This document shows positions 8,140 through 14,502 of a stretch of DNA of 64,000 nucleotides, in pieces. A program made the position numbers and the translations under genes. How positions within the stretch are numbered: position 1 is the stretch's first letter; the number at the start of each line of letters is the position of its first letter. Under the pieces are notes generated by a model that saw only the letters and a list, made by a program, of their open reading frames with translations, made no database searches and was not told where the DNA came from. This stretch comes from an uncultured Collinsella sp. GTDB taxonomy: Bacteria; Actinomycetota; Coriobacteriia; Coriobacteriales; Coriobacteriaceae. The stretch covers positions 60,844 to 124,843 of the forward strand of contig CABSNK010000004.1 of the NCBI GenBank assembly GCA_902479075.1. The letters are read 5' to 3'.

Positions 8140-8391
8140 ATGAGGGAGAAGCGCCCTGCGCTTGTCATCACGTTTCCTACCACGGCGGCCGCCATGGGGT
8201 GCGAGACCCTATGCATCGAGCGCGGCCTTCCCGGGCGCACGATTCCCGTGCCCGGGGAGGTCGCTGCCGGCTGCGGTTTGGCATGGAAGGCGTTGCCTGC
8301 GGATGAGGAACTGCTGCGCGGCGAGCTTGCCGCGGCGGGCGTTCCCACCGAGGGCTTTACCGTGATCGATATGTGGGAGGTCGTGCGATGA
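8140..8391 (+). CDS. DUF3343 protein (putative selenium/sulfur carrier-like)
   Basis: A small protein of 83 residues with the family core AAMGCETLCIERGLPGR, then a PGEVAAGCGLAW segment containing a conserved cysteine. Members often sit next to YedF, SelD and cysteine-desulfurase-like genes, so a role in selenium handling is inferred; the biochemistry is unknown. The start at ATG 8140 is chosen for GGAG at 8131-8134; a TTG at 8125 is less likely. The stretch TTGGAGTTGCCATG around the start is identical at the second DUF3343 gene (36080), which suggests the two arose by duplication including the initiation region. Its stop overlaps the next ATG. Confidence 0.8.
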   Translation: MREKRPALVITFPTTAAAMGCETLCIERGLPGRTIPVPGEVAAGCGLAWKALPADEELLRGELAAAGVPTEGFTVIDMWEVVR

Positions 8392-9527
8392 TCTACCTGG
8401 ATAACGCGGCGACGACCATGCACAAGCCGCAGACGGTCATCGATGCCGTGACGCAGGCGATGTGCTCGCTCGGCAATGCCGGGCGCGGTGCCACGTCGGG
8501 TGCCCTCGATGCCGCTCGTACGATTCACGCTTGCCGTGCCAGGCTCGCGCGCCTTTTGGGTTGCCCGAGGGCGGACCATGTGTGCTTTACGCCCAATTCC
8601 ACCGCGGCGCTCAACACCGCCATCAATGGCGTGGTGCGCCCCGGCGACCGTGTGGTCACAACGGTGCTCGAGCACAACTCCGTGCTGCGTCCGCTTAACC
8701 GCCTTGCGGCAGAGCAGGGTGTGACCGTTGAGCATGCGGGTTGCGACGCGAATGGCGTGCTCGACTACGATGAGCTCGATCGGCTGGTCACGCCCGGTAC
8801 ACGTGCCGTGGTGGTGACGCATGCCTCTAATGTGACCGGCAACGCGGTCGACATTGCGCGCGTGGCGGCCATAGCCCATGCGGCCGGCGCGCTTGTGATC
8901 GTCGATGCCTCGCAGTCTGCCGGCACGGCGCATATCGATATGCAGGCCATGGGGCTCGACATTGTGTGCTTTACCGGCCACAAGGGATTGATGGGCCCGC
9001 AGGGGACCGGCGGCCTGGCCGTGGCAGAGGGCATTGACGTGGCCCCGTGGGCCATGGGCGGCACGGGCGTGCACAGCTTCGATGCGCTGCAGCCGCTTGA
9101 GTGGCCCACGCGCCTTGAGGCGGGCACGCTCAACGGTCATGGCATCGCTGGACTTTCTGCCGGTCTCGACTTTATCGAGGCCCAGGGTGGGGTGGAGACG
9201 ATTGCAGCTCACGAACGCGCGCTCGCTGATCGCTTCCTTGCCGGTGTGCGCGAGATTCCGGGGATTAAGCTCTACGGTGCCTTTGACCAGCCGACGCGCT
9301 CGGCGATCGTGTCCCTCAACGTGGGCGATATCGACTCTGCCGAGATCTCGGACGCGCTCATGCAAGGGTGGGGGATTGCGACGCGCCCCGGTGCCCATTG
9401 CGCTCCGCTCATGCACCGCGCGCTCGGAACCGAGCGCCAGGGTGTTGTTCGCTTCTCGTTTGGGTATTTCAACACGGACGAGGAAGCCGACACGGCTATC
9501 GATGCTCTGTGCGATTTAGCCTGTTAA
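8388..9527 (+). CDS. Cysteine desulfurase-like class V aminotransferase
   Basis: This PLP enzyme of 379 residues removes sulfur or selenium from cysteine or selenocysteine. It opens with YLDNAATT (residues 3-10), a family hallmark. The PLP-binding lysine is Lys199 in FTGHKGLMGP, and the acceptor cysteine lies in ATRPGAHCAP near residue 338. It overlaps the DUF3343 gene by 4 bases (ATGA), so translation is coupled, and a terminator follows. As the last gene of the selenium operon it probably feeds selenium or sulfur to YedF or SelD; a general SufS/IscS function for Fe-S clusters of the double-cubane proteins is the alternative. Confidence 0.86.
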   Translation: MIYLDNAATTMHKPQTVIDAVTQAMCSLGNAGRGATSGALDAARTIHACRARLARLLGCPRADHVCFTPNSTAALNTAINGVVRPGDRVVTTVLEHNSVLRPLNRLAAEQGVTVEHAGCDANGVLDYDELDRLVTPGTRAVVVTHASNVTGNAVDIARVAAIAHAAGALVIVDASQSAGTAHIDMQAMGLDIVCFTGHKGLMGPQGTGGLAVAEGIDVAPWAMGGTGVHSFDALQPLEWPTRLEAGTLNGHGIAGLSAGLDFIEAQGGVETIAAHERALADRFLAGVREIPGIKLYGAFDQPTRSAIVSLNVGDIDSAEISDALMQGWGIATRPGAHCAPLMHRALGTERQGVVRFSFGYFNTDEEADTAIDALCDLAC

Positions 9528-9550
9528 AGCTGCTAGAACGTTTATACTTG

Positions 9551-9580
9551 CGGGACGGGCCTTTTGCCCGTCCCGTTTTT
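9551..9580 (+). terminator. Rho-independent terminator of the selenium operon
   Basis: CGGGACGGGC and GCCCGTCCCG form a stem with a CTTTT-type loop followed by TTTTTG. Strong and well placed, 24 bases after the desulfurase-like gene. Confidence 0.92.
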
Positions 9581-9603
9581 GTTTCGACCCGAAAGGTGTG
9601 CCT

Positions 9604-10962
9604 ATGGCCTCATCCGCCCCGCGCGGTCTGCGCTCCGACCATGTCGTTACCGTCGGCATCGCCCTGTTCTCGATGCTCTTTGGCGCCGGCAACCTCATTA
9701 TTCCGCCGCTGCTGGCGCTGCAGGCAGGTTCTGCCACGCCGGTCGCCATGCTCGGCTTTCTGATTGCAGCCATCGGCCTGCCCGTCATGGGCTTTATCGC
9801 TGTCGCGCTCGCCGGTACGGCCCGCGAGCTGGCCGGGCGCGTGCACCCCAAGTTTGGTGAGTTCTTTGTCGCGGCTGTGTATCTGGCCATCGGTCCGTGC
9901 CTGGCCATTCCGCGCACGAGCTCCACGGCGTTCGAAATGCTGGTGCCGCTGCTACCCGAGCGTGTTTCGCTCGGCACGGCACGTCTGGTGTTTGCCATCG
10001 GGTTCTTCGTCGTCGCGTTTGCGCTCACGCTGCGTCCGGGCGTCATCACGCGCGTGCTTGGTCGCATTACGGGTCCCGCGCTTATCGCGCTCATCGTGCT
10101 GGTTGTGGGTGCTGCCGTGATCTCGCCGCTGGGACCGGCTGCCGCGCCTCAGGCTCCCTACGATGCAGGTGCCGCCGTGCAAGGCTTTTTGACCGGCTAC
10201 CAGACCATGGACCTGCTCGCGTCGCTCGCCTTTGGCATTATCATCGCCGAGACCATCCACGAGCTGGGTGTTACCGATGACAAGCGCGTGGCCTTCGAGA
10301 TTTCGCGTTCCGGTGTGATCGCCGGCGTGCTCATGGCCGTCATCTACTGCGGCCTGGCGCTTGCCGGCATGCAGCTCGGCACGGTTATGCCCGATGCTAC
10401 TAACGGCGCCGCCATCCTCGCCCGTTCGGCCTCTATGCACTTTGGTCTTGTCGGCACGGTCGTCGTCTTTGCGATCTTTTTCCTTGCCTGCATGAACGTG
10501 TGCATCGGCCTCATCAGCTGCTGCTCGCGTTACTTCTGCGAGACGTATGTGGTCGAAGGGGGAGCGGAGGCCTCCGAGGAGGCCATGCGCCGTCCCTTTG
10601 CGATTCTCGCCTTTGTGTTCGCGGCGTTTTCGTGCGTGCTCTCCAATGTGGGCCTCGACGTGATTCTTATGTTCTCGGTGCCCATGCTTAACGCCTTGTA
10701 TCCCGTCGCCATCGTGCTGGTTCTCATGGGTTTGGTACACGGCTTTTGCGACGCTCATCCGCAGGTGTGGGTCTGGGTTGGCGGTGTGGTTGCCGTGCAG
10801 AGCGTGATCACCTCGGTCCGCGATGCGTTCTTTGGGGGCACGTGGCTGCCGTTTGATGCGTTGCCGCTGGCAGATATCGGCGCTGCGTGGGCGCCGGTTG
10901 CTGTGGTCGCGTTTGTGATTGGTCTGGTTCATAGCCAGTTTGTCGCACATTCGAGGAGCTAG
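9604..10962 (+). CDS. brnQ: Branched-chain amino acid:cation symporter (BrnQ family)
   Basis: An inner-membrane transporter of 452 residues that imports Leu, Ile and Val with Na+ or H+. The amino terminus has the family segment SMLFGAGNLIIPPLLAL, and about 12 hydrophobic helices follow through the chain. The region FGIIIAETIHELGV in the middle is also typical. ATG 9604 is preferred, with GAAAGG 8 bases upstream; a GTG at 9598 would give two more residues. It lies just after a strong terminator and before a tRNA promoter, so it is probably monocistronic. Confidence 0.9.
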   Translation: MASSAPRGLRSDHVVTVGIALFSMLFGAGNLIIPPLLALQAGSATPVAMLGFLIAAIGLPVMGFIAVALAGTARELAGRVHPKFGEFFVAAVYLAIGPCLAIPRTSSTAFEMLVPLLPERVSLGTARLVFAIGFFVVAFALTLRPGVITRVLGRITGPALIALIVLVVGAAVISPLGPAAAPQAPYDAGAAVQGFLTGYQTMDLLASLAFGIIIAETIHELGVTDDKRVAFEISRSGVIAGVLMAVIYCGLALAGMQLGTVMPDATNGAAILARSASMHFGLVGTVVVFAIFFLACMNVCIGLISCCSRYFCETYVVEGGAEASEEAMRRPFAILAFVFAAFSCVLSNVGLDVILMFSVPMLNALYPVAIVLVLMGLVHGFCDAHPQVWVWVGGVVAVQSVITSVRDAFFGGTWLPFDALPLADIGAAWAPVAVVAFVIGLVHSQFVAHSRS

Positions 10963-10973
10963 GGTTTCTGCGC

Positions 10974-11002
10974 TTGCACAGGCGGGGAGTCTCCCCTATA
11001 AT
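10974..11002 (+). promoter_or_regulatory. Sigma-70-type promoter of the tRNA-Pro/tRNA-Gly unit
   Basis: TTGCAC at 10974-10979 and a perfect TATAAT at 10997-11002 are separated by 17 bases. The GC-rich spacer contains GGGGAG-TCT-CCCC. Transcription would begin about 45 bases before the tRNA-Pro 5' end. Confidence 0.8.
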
Positions 11003-11053
11003 TTCCTTCGCTTTGGGACACGCAAGGTTTAGACCTTAGCTGCTCAACACCTT

Positions 11054-11130
11054 CGGGACGTGGCGCAGTTTGGTAGCGCGCCTGCTTTGGGAGCAGGATG
11101 TCGCAGGTTCAAATCCTGTCGTCCCGACCA
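11054..11130 (+). tRNA. tRNA-Pro (anticodon TGG)
   Basis: Acceptor CGGGACG pairs with CGTCCCG. The anticodon loop TTTGGGA sits between CCTGC and GCAGG, giving anticodon TGG. The T arm GCAGG-TTCAAAT-CCTGT is regular and CCA is encoded. Confidence 0.96.
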
Positions 11131-11136
11131 TATCTT

Positions 11137-11210
11137 GCGGGCGTAGTTCAATGGTAGAACCCCAGCCTTCCAAGCTGATGACGCGGGTTCGATTCCCGTC
11201 GCCCGCTCCA
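11137..11210 (+). tRNA. tRNA-Gly (anticodon TCC)
   Basis: Acceptor GCGGGCG pairs with CGCCCGC. The anticodon loop CTTCCAA gives TCC, and the T arm GCGGG-TTCGATT-CCCGT is regular. CCA is encoded. Only 6 bases after tRNA-Pro, so both are cut from one transcript. Confidence 0.96.
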
Positions 11211-11222
11211 TAAGATAGTTTT

Positions 11223-11257
11223 AACGGCTTTGGCTCCATTTGGTGCCAGAGCCGTTT
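11223..11257 (+). terminator. Terminator of the tRNA pair
   Basis: AACGGCTTTGGC and GCCAGAGCCGTT pair over a short loop and are followed by TTTTC. It closes the two-tRNA transcript. Confidence 0.85.
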
Positions 11258-11290
11258 TCATATACATGTCAGGGACCCCACATCCCCTCC

Positions 11291-11361
11291 TAAGTTGCGG
11301 TGAAATAGTTCCTGGATTAGCCGCAATAGCTGTTATCCAGGAACTATTTCACCGCAACTTA
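11291..11361 (+). repeat. Palindromic repeat, family 1, copy 1
   Basis: The arms form a perfect 27-bp inverted repeat, starting TAAGTTGCGGTGAAATAG on the left and its complement on the right, around a 17-base centre. It lies 61 bases beyond the stop of the AbiEi-like gene. Four other copies are at 12605, 35057, 50553 and 51785. Confidence 0.93.
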
Positions 11362-11422
11362 TTGAGGCCGAGCGGGCTGGGTCGATGATGGGCTCTTTTG
11401 TCGAGAAGATGAGGGCGGCCGG

Positions 11423-12430
11423 TCAGGAGTCTGCGTAGGGTTTTGTGGTCGGTATACCGTAGCCGCGCATCATGGAGCCGAACGCTTTGACATCGTAGGT
11501 GTCTGAGAGCTTGAAATGAATGACGTTGTGGCCCATAGCACGCAGGTTCGCGTCGCGCACGAGGGCAGCTCGATAGGTTTTTGCCGCAGTATGTTCCGGA
11601 TCATTTTGGGCATCGCCCTCAAACTTGCCCAGCCCATGCAGCTCAGCCAGCATCCAAGAGCCGTTTGGCATCTGCCAGCCGTAATCTGCCAAATAATAGC
11701 CGGCGTTTCCCGGTCGAGTGATTTCAACCTGAAGTTCGGGAGCGGCAACTCCTGCCATAATCATTGCCGCTCGTGCTTCGGATTCTCCACCGTTATCCGA
11801 CCTGCCATCCATGTGTTCAAAAACGTCAAATGCGCGCGCGATGCCGTGCAATCCGCGGCAGTTCGCTTGTGCATATGCACGCAATTCTTCACGCTCGACA
11901 CCGTACTCACGAGCCAACCCGTCGACATAGCCTAGTGCATATCGAAAAGCGCTCGTTCGGGCGATGTCGACCACCGTGCGATATGGATCCGTTAGCGTAA
12001 ACGGGCCGAGCTGCCATACGTCGCCCGGTCGCCAGCGTCGGTATTCAACGAATTCGTACATATCGCGTCTGGTGGAACGCGGTAGCAGCACTTGCACCTT
12101 GTCGAGAAGCGAATATGCAGAACCGATGCCATAGAGCAGCGCCGCCGTTGCTCCACAAAACACGGCATCCGGTTCAACGACCGCAATAGCGGATGCCAAT
12201 TGAAAGATGCGATCTTCGACGCCGAGGTCATTCCAATACGCGGGATCAGCGTAGACATGGTTGTAGAGTCGAATAATCATCTCTTTTTGCATGAGCGCGT
12301 AGGCACAGCGTTCGTCCCATTTTTTGGTAGCTATAAACAGGTGCCCGCCATGATGGGCCTCGAATAACCGGAAGAACAGCTCTGCTTGCGGTTTGGAACA
12401 GCGTTTATCGTGACTCATTTTCGACCCCAT
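11423..12430 (-). CDS. AbiEi-like / DUF559-like orphan protein
   Basis: This 335-residue protein resembles the AbiEi-type proteins common in Actinobacteria. An amino-terminal region is followed by a core with FCGATAALLYGIG (about 92-104) and FTLTDPYRTVVDIART (about 144-159). The carboxy domain has the layout of a Vsr/DUF559 nuclease-like fold: ESEARAAMIMAGVAAPE, then an Asp in LADYGWQ and a Glu in LAELHG. AbiEi proteins are antitoxins in type IV systems, but no AbiEii nucleotidyltransferase partner is adjacent. The gene is bracketed by two copies of the same palindrome. Its codon use is less GC-biased than its neighbours (many A/T third positions), suggesting transfer. The ATG at 12418 is an alternative start; neither has a clear ribosome site. 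Confidence 0.55.
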   Translation of the reverse strand: MGSKMSHDKRCSKPQAELFFRLFEAHHGGHLFIATKKWDERCAYALMQKEMIIRLYNHVYADPAYWNDLGVEDRIFQLASAIAVVEPDAVFCGATAALLYGIGSAYSLLDKVQVLLPRSTRRDMYEFVEYRRWRPGDVWQLGPFTLTDPYRTVVDIARTSAFRYALGYVDGLAREYGVEREELRAYAQANCRGLHGIARAFDVFEHMDGRSDNGGESEARAAMIMAGVAAPELQVEITRPGNAGYYLADYGWQMPNGSWMLAELHGLGKFEGDAQNDPEHTAAKTYRAALVRDANLRAMGHNVIHFKLSDTYDVKAFGSMMRGYGIPTTKPYADS

Positions 12431-12604
12431 GGTCTCGAGGGGGGAGTGAATGACACTACGCTATCCCATATTTGGTCCGCCAGACCTTGCCATGAACTGA
12501 CCAAAAGCTTGACGGGGCAGGTCAGAGCCATGAGCCAGAGCCAAACATATCGGCAAACGGTTGATTAGTGCCCCTCGGTGGCACTAAAAACCACCCTTAC
12601 AGAA
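12431..12604. other. Intergenic stretch with a small hairpin
   Basis: It contains TTAGTGCC-CCTCGGT-GGCACTAA at 12565-12586. No T-run follows on the plus strand. It may carry the promoter of the AbiEi-like gene, but no clear -35/-10 pair was found. Confidence 0.35.
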
Positions 12605-12671
12605 AGTTGCGGTGAAATAGTTCCTGAAAAGCTCGAATAAGCCTAAATCCAGGAACTATTTCACCGCAACT
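12605..12671 (+). repeat. Palindromic repeat, family 1, copy 2
   Basis: AGTTGCGGTGAAATAGTTCC at the left is matched by its complement at the right; the 22-base arms surround an unrelated centre. With copy 1 it brackets the AbiEi-like gene. Confidence 0.93.
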
Positions 12672-12686
12672 CAGATGGGGATGGGG

Positions 12687-13163
12687 TTAGCTGCGGGGTT
12701 GGTGGCGGAGTTTGTCGATGGTGGAGTCAGTGCTTCGGCTGTGGGCTTCGGCGGCGCGGTCGCGAGCGTCGGCTGCGGTTTGACGCTTGCGGCGGTAATC
12801 GATCATGCCTTGGATGATGGGCTTGCCAAAGCTCACGACATCATCGTTGTAGATGGCGGTTCGGGCTGCGAGGAGGCAGTCGGTAAAGTCCATATGGGTC
12901 TTGCCAAAGAGTTTGACGGCAAGGGCGACAACGGTGGGCTCGTCGACCATGACGTCATCGAGCAGCCTTCTCATGGCCGTAGCAATCTCAGCGCGGGGAA
13001 CCTTATAGACGTCGCGCAGCGTGACCACGACGCGCGTGATGATCTCGGGGTAGACGCGAGCGGTGCGCGTGGCGATGACCTTGGCGGCGCGCGGTGACAG
13101 AACTTCGTCGTCGTCAAGCAGGTAGCGCAGGATGACGGTCTCGTCGATGATGGTGCTACTCAT
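12687..13163 (-). CDS. PIN-domain toxin (VapC-like)
   Basis: A 158-residue PIN-fold ribonuclease, the toxin of a type II toxin-antitoxin pair. Acidic residues expected of the metal site are seen in IIDETVILRYLL (Asp7), the MDFTDCLLAART segment (Asp near 92 and Asp95) and NDDVVSFGKP (near 106-107). The last 40 residues are a charged tail beyond the PIN core. The ATG overlaps the end of the antitoxin gene by 8 bases, so the two are co-translated. The target RNA is unknown. Confidence 0.78.
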   Translation of the reverse strand: MSSTIIDETVILRYLLDDDEVLSPRAAKVIATRTARVYPEIITRVVVTLRDVYKVPRAEIATAMRRLLDDVMVDEPTVVALAVKLFGKTHMDFTDCLLAARTAIYNDDVVSFGKPIIQGMIDYRRKRQTAADARDRAAEAHSRSTDSTIDKLRHQPRS

Positions 13164-13479
13164 GGATATCTACTTCCTCGGGACCCAAAATCGAATCGTC
13201 GCTTTCTGTAGCAAGGTACTCAATCCAGGCATTGCGCTCCTCGGAGCGGCGATTGGGATCTCCATATGCTTTGAGCGATCCATAGGCGGCGGTGCCGTCC
13301 TTTGAGCGCACGGCGACCGGCTGAAAGGGAAGCTTGCGCATCAAAATACTCTGCGCGACAAAAAGGCGAACGGCCTCGGCAAGCGATGTGCCCATGGCGT
13401 CGTAGAGGCGCTCGGCATGCTGTTTGTCCTCTTCGCGAATGCGCACCTGCAGGATGGCTCGTTTTTGCGTCGATGACAT
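13156..13479 (-). CDS. RelB/DinJ-like ribbon-helix-helix antitoxin
   Basis: This 107-residue protein starts with a short beta strand and two helices typical of RelB/DinJ antitoxins: ILQVRIREEDKQHAERLYDA, then GTSLAEAVRLFVAQSI. The first half binds DNA; the acidic tail (ending SILGPEEVDIHE) probably wraps and inhibits the PIN toxin. ATG 13479 is chosen because GGGAGG lies 6 bases upstream; a GTG 3 bases earlier is too close to it. RelB-like antitoxins paired with PIN toxins rather than RelE are a mixed pairing known in other genomes. It probably represses its own promoter in the divergent region to 13560. Confidence 0.75.
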   Translation of the reverse strand: MSSTQKRAILQVRIREEDKQHAERLYDAMGTSLAEAVRLFVAQSILMRKLPFQPVAVRSKDGTAAYGSLKAYGDPNRRSEERNAWIEYLATESDDSILGPEEVDIHE

Positions 13480-13482
13480 CAC

Positions 13483-13907
13483 TGGCCTCCCTTAATGAGC
13501 GTGCAATATGAATGGTCAAATACAGTATCGGCTATAATGGCCAATCTTATAACCACTACTTTATTGCACTAGAGTAATCGAGTGTGAACAACATTACAAA
13601 CGTACTACATTCACCAGAAACGAGTGTGAAATCTTTCTTGGGCGTACGCATGTAATACACTCACCTTTATAGCTTCTAGAGAATAATTCCAACCTGCCAA
13701 AACCCCTGCAATACACCCGTATTGCAGGGCCTATGCTCAAGTTTGCCCCCTGCAACTGCGTATATTTAACCTGTATATTGTTGGAGAAATTCTATCGAAG
13801 TGCCTGTTTCGCCGCATGCACTCGATACGCCGATGCCGGACCACGGGCGGCCCGGGGCTACGTCGACAGGATCTCTCCGACATGGGATTCAGGAGGGAGT
13901 GAACAAC
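13483..13907. promoter_or_regulatory. Divergent control region between the toxin-antitoxin pair and the formate hydrogenlyase operon
   Basis: About 425 bp, clearly A/T-richer than the coding DNA. CGAGTGTGAA occurs twice (13579-13588 and 13621-13630), and a TTCAC...GTGAA dyad spans the second. A perfect palindrome, CCCTGCAATAC-ACCC-GTATTGCAGGG, lies at 13704-13729. TATATT-like boxes at about 13760-13780 could be -10 elements for the operon. No coding frame in this stretch is convincing. Confidence 0.5.
13704..13729 (+). promoter_or_regulatory. Perfect 11-bp palindrome, candidate operator of the formate hydrogenlyase operon
   Basis: CCCTGCAATAC and GTATTGCAGGG flank ACCC. There is no T-run on either side, so a terminator is unlikely. 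It lies about 180 bases before the first gene and upstream of A/T-rich promoter-like DNA. Confidence 0.5.
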
Positions 13908-14426
13908 ATGGGCAATAAACGAGTCGTGGCTGATTCTTCACGCTGCATTGGGTGCCAAACCTGTATGGCGGCGTGCATCGAAGCACACGATATTCCCGGC
14001 AACATCGCCGCACCTCGCTTGCGCGTAACGCGCACCTACGAGATTTCCGCGCCGGTGGCATGTCACCACTGCGAGGATGCCCCGTGCGCCAAGGCCTGCC
14101 CCACGGGCGCCTTGTTCTTTGATCCAAAGAACCATCGCATCGGCGTCAACGAGGACAACTGCATCGGCTGCAAGAGCTGCGTCATGGCCTGCCCCTTTGG
14201 CGCCGTGAGCGTGGCGACCACGCAGGTCCCCGTCTTGATGGGCGACGTTCGCGTGGGTTCGCAGACTAAGAGCTTCGTGCTTAAGTGCGACCTGTGCGTG
14301 GACCGTCCCGGCGGTCCGGCGTGTGCCGAGGCGTGCCCGACCAAGGGCCTCACCCTGGTAGACGAGGAGCGTCTGGCAGAACTGACTGCCGAACGTGCCC
14401 GCGCCACCATCGAAAACGAGGCGTAA
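13908..14426 (+). CDS. Four-cluster ferredoxin, HydN/HycB-like
   Basis: A 172-residue cytoplasmic electron carrier with four [4Fe-4S] motifs: CIGCQTCMAAC near residues 14-24, CHHCEDAPCAKAC near 53-65, CIGCKSCVMAC near 85-95, and a last set, CDLCVDRPGGPACAEAC, near 126-142. It is encoded directly before formate dehydrogenase and probably serves as its electron-transfer subunit. ATG 13908 follows AGGAGGGAG; the longer upstream frame has no similarity to the family. A second, related ferredoxin follows fdhF, so each may have a distinct partner. Confidence 0.88.
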   Translation: MGNKRVVADSSRCIGCQTCMAACIEAHDIPGNIAAPRLRVTRTYEISAPVACHHCEDAPCAKACPTGALFFDPKNHRIGVNEDNCIGCKSCVMACPFGAVSVATTQVPVLMGDVRVGSQTKSFVLKCDLCVDRPGGPACAEACPTKGLTLVDEERLAELTAERARATIENEA

Positions 14427-14502
14427 GCGGACGGCCAAACAGGCCCAATGATTGTCAAATAAGTACCGAGCATTCGGTAGCAGAGAAAGGAAGGAGGGTG
14501 TC

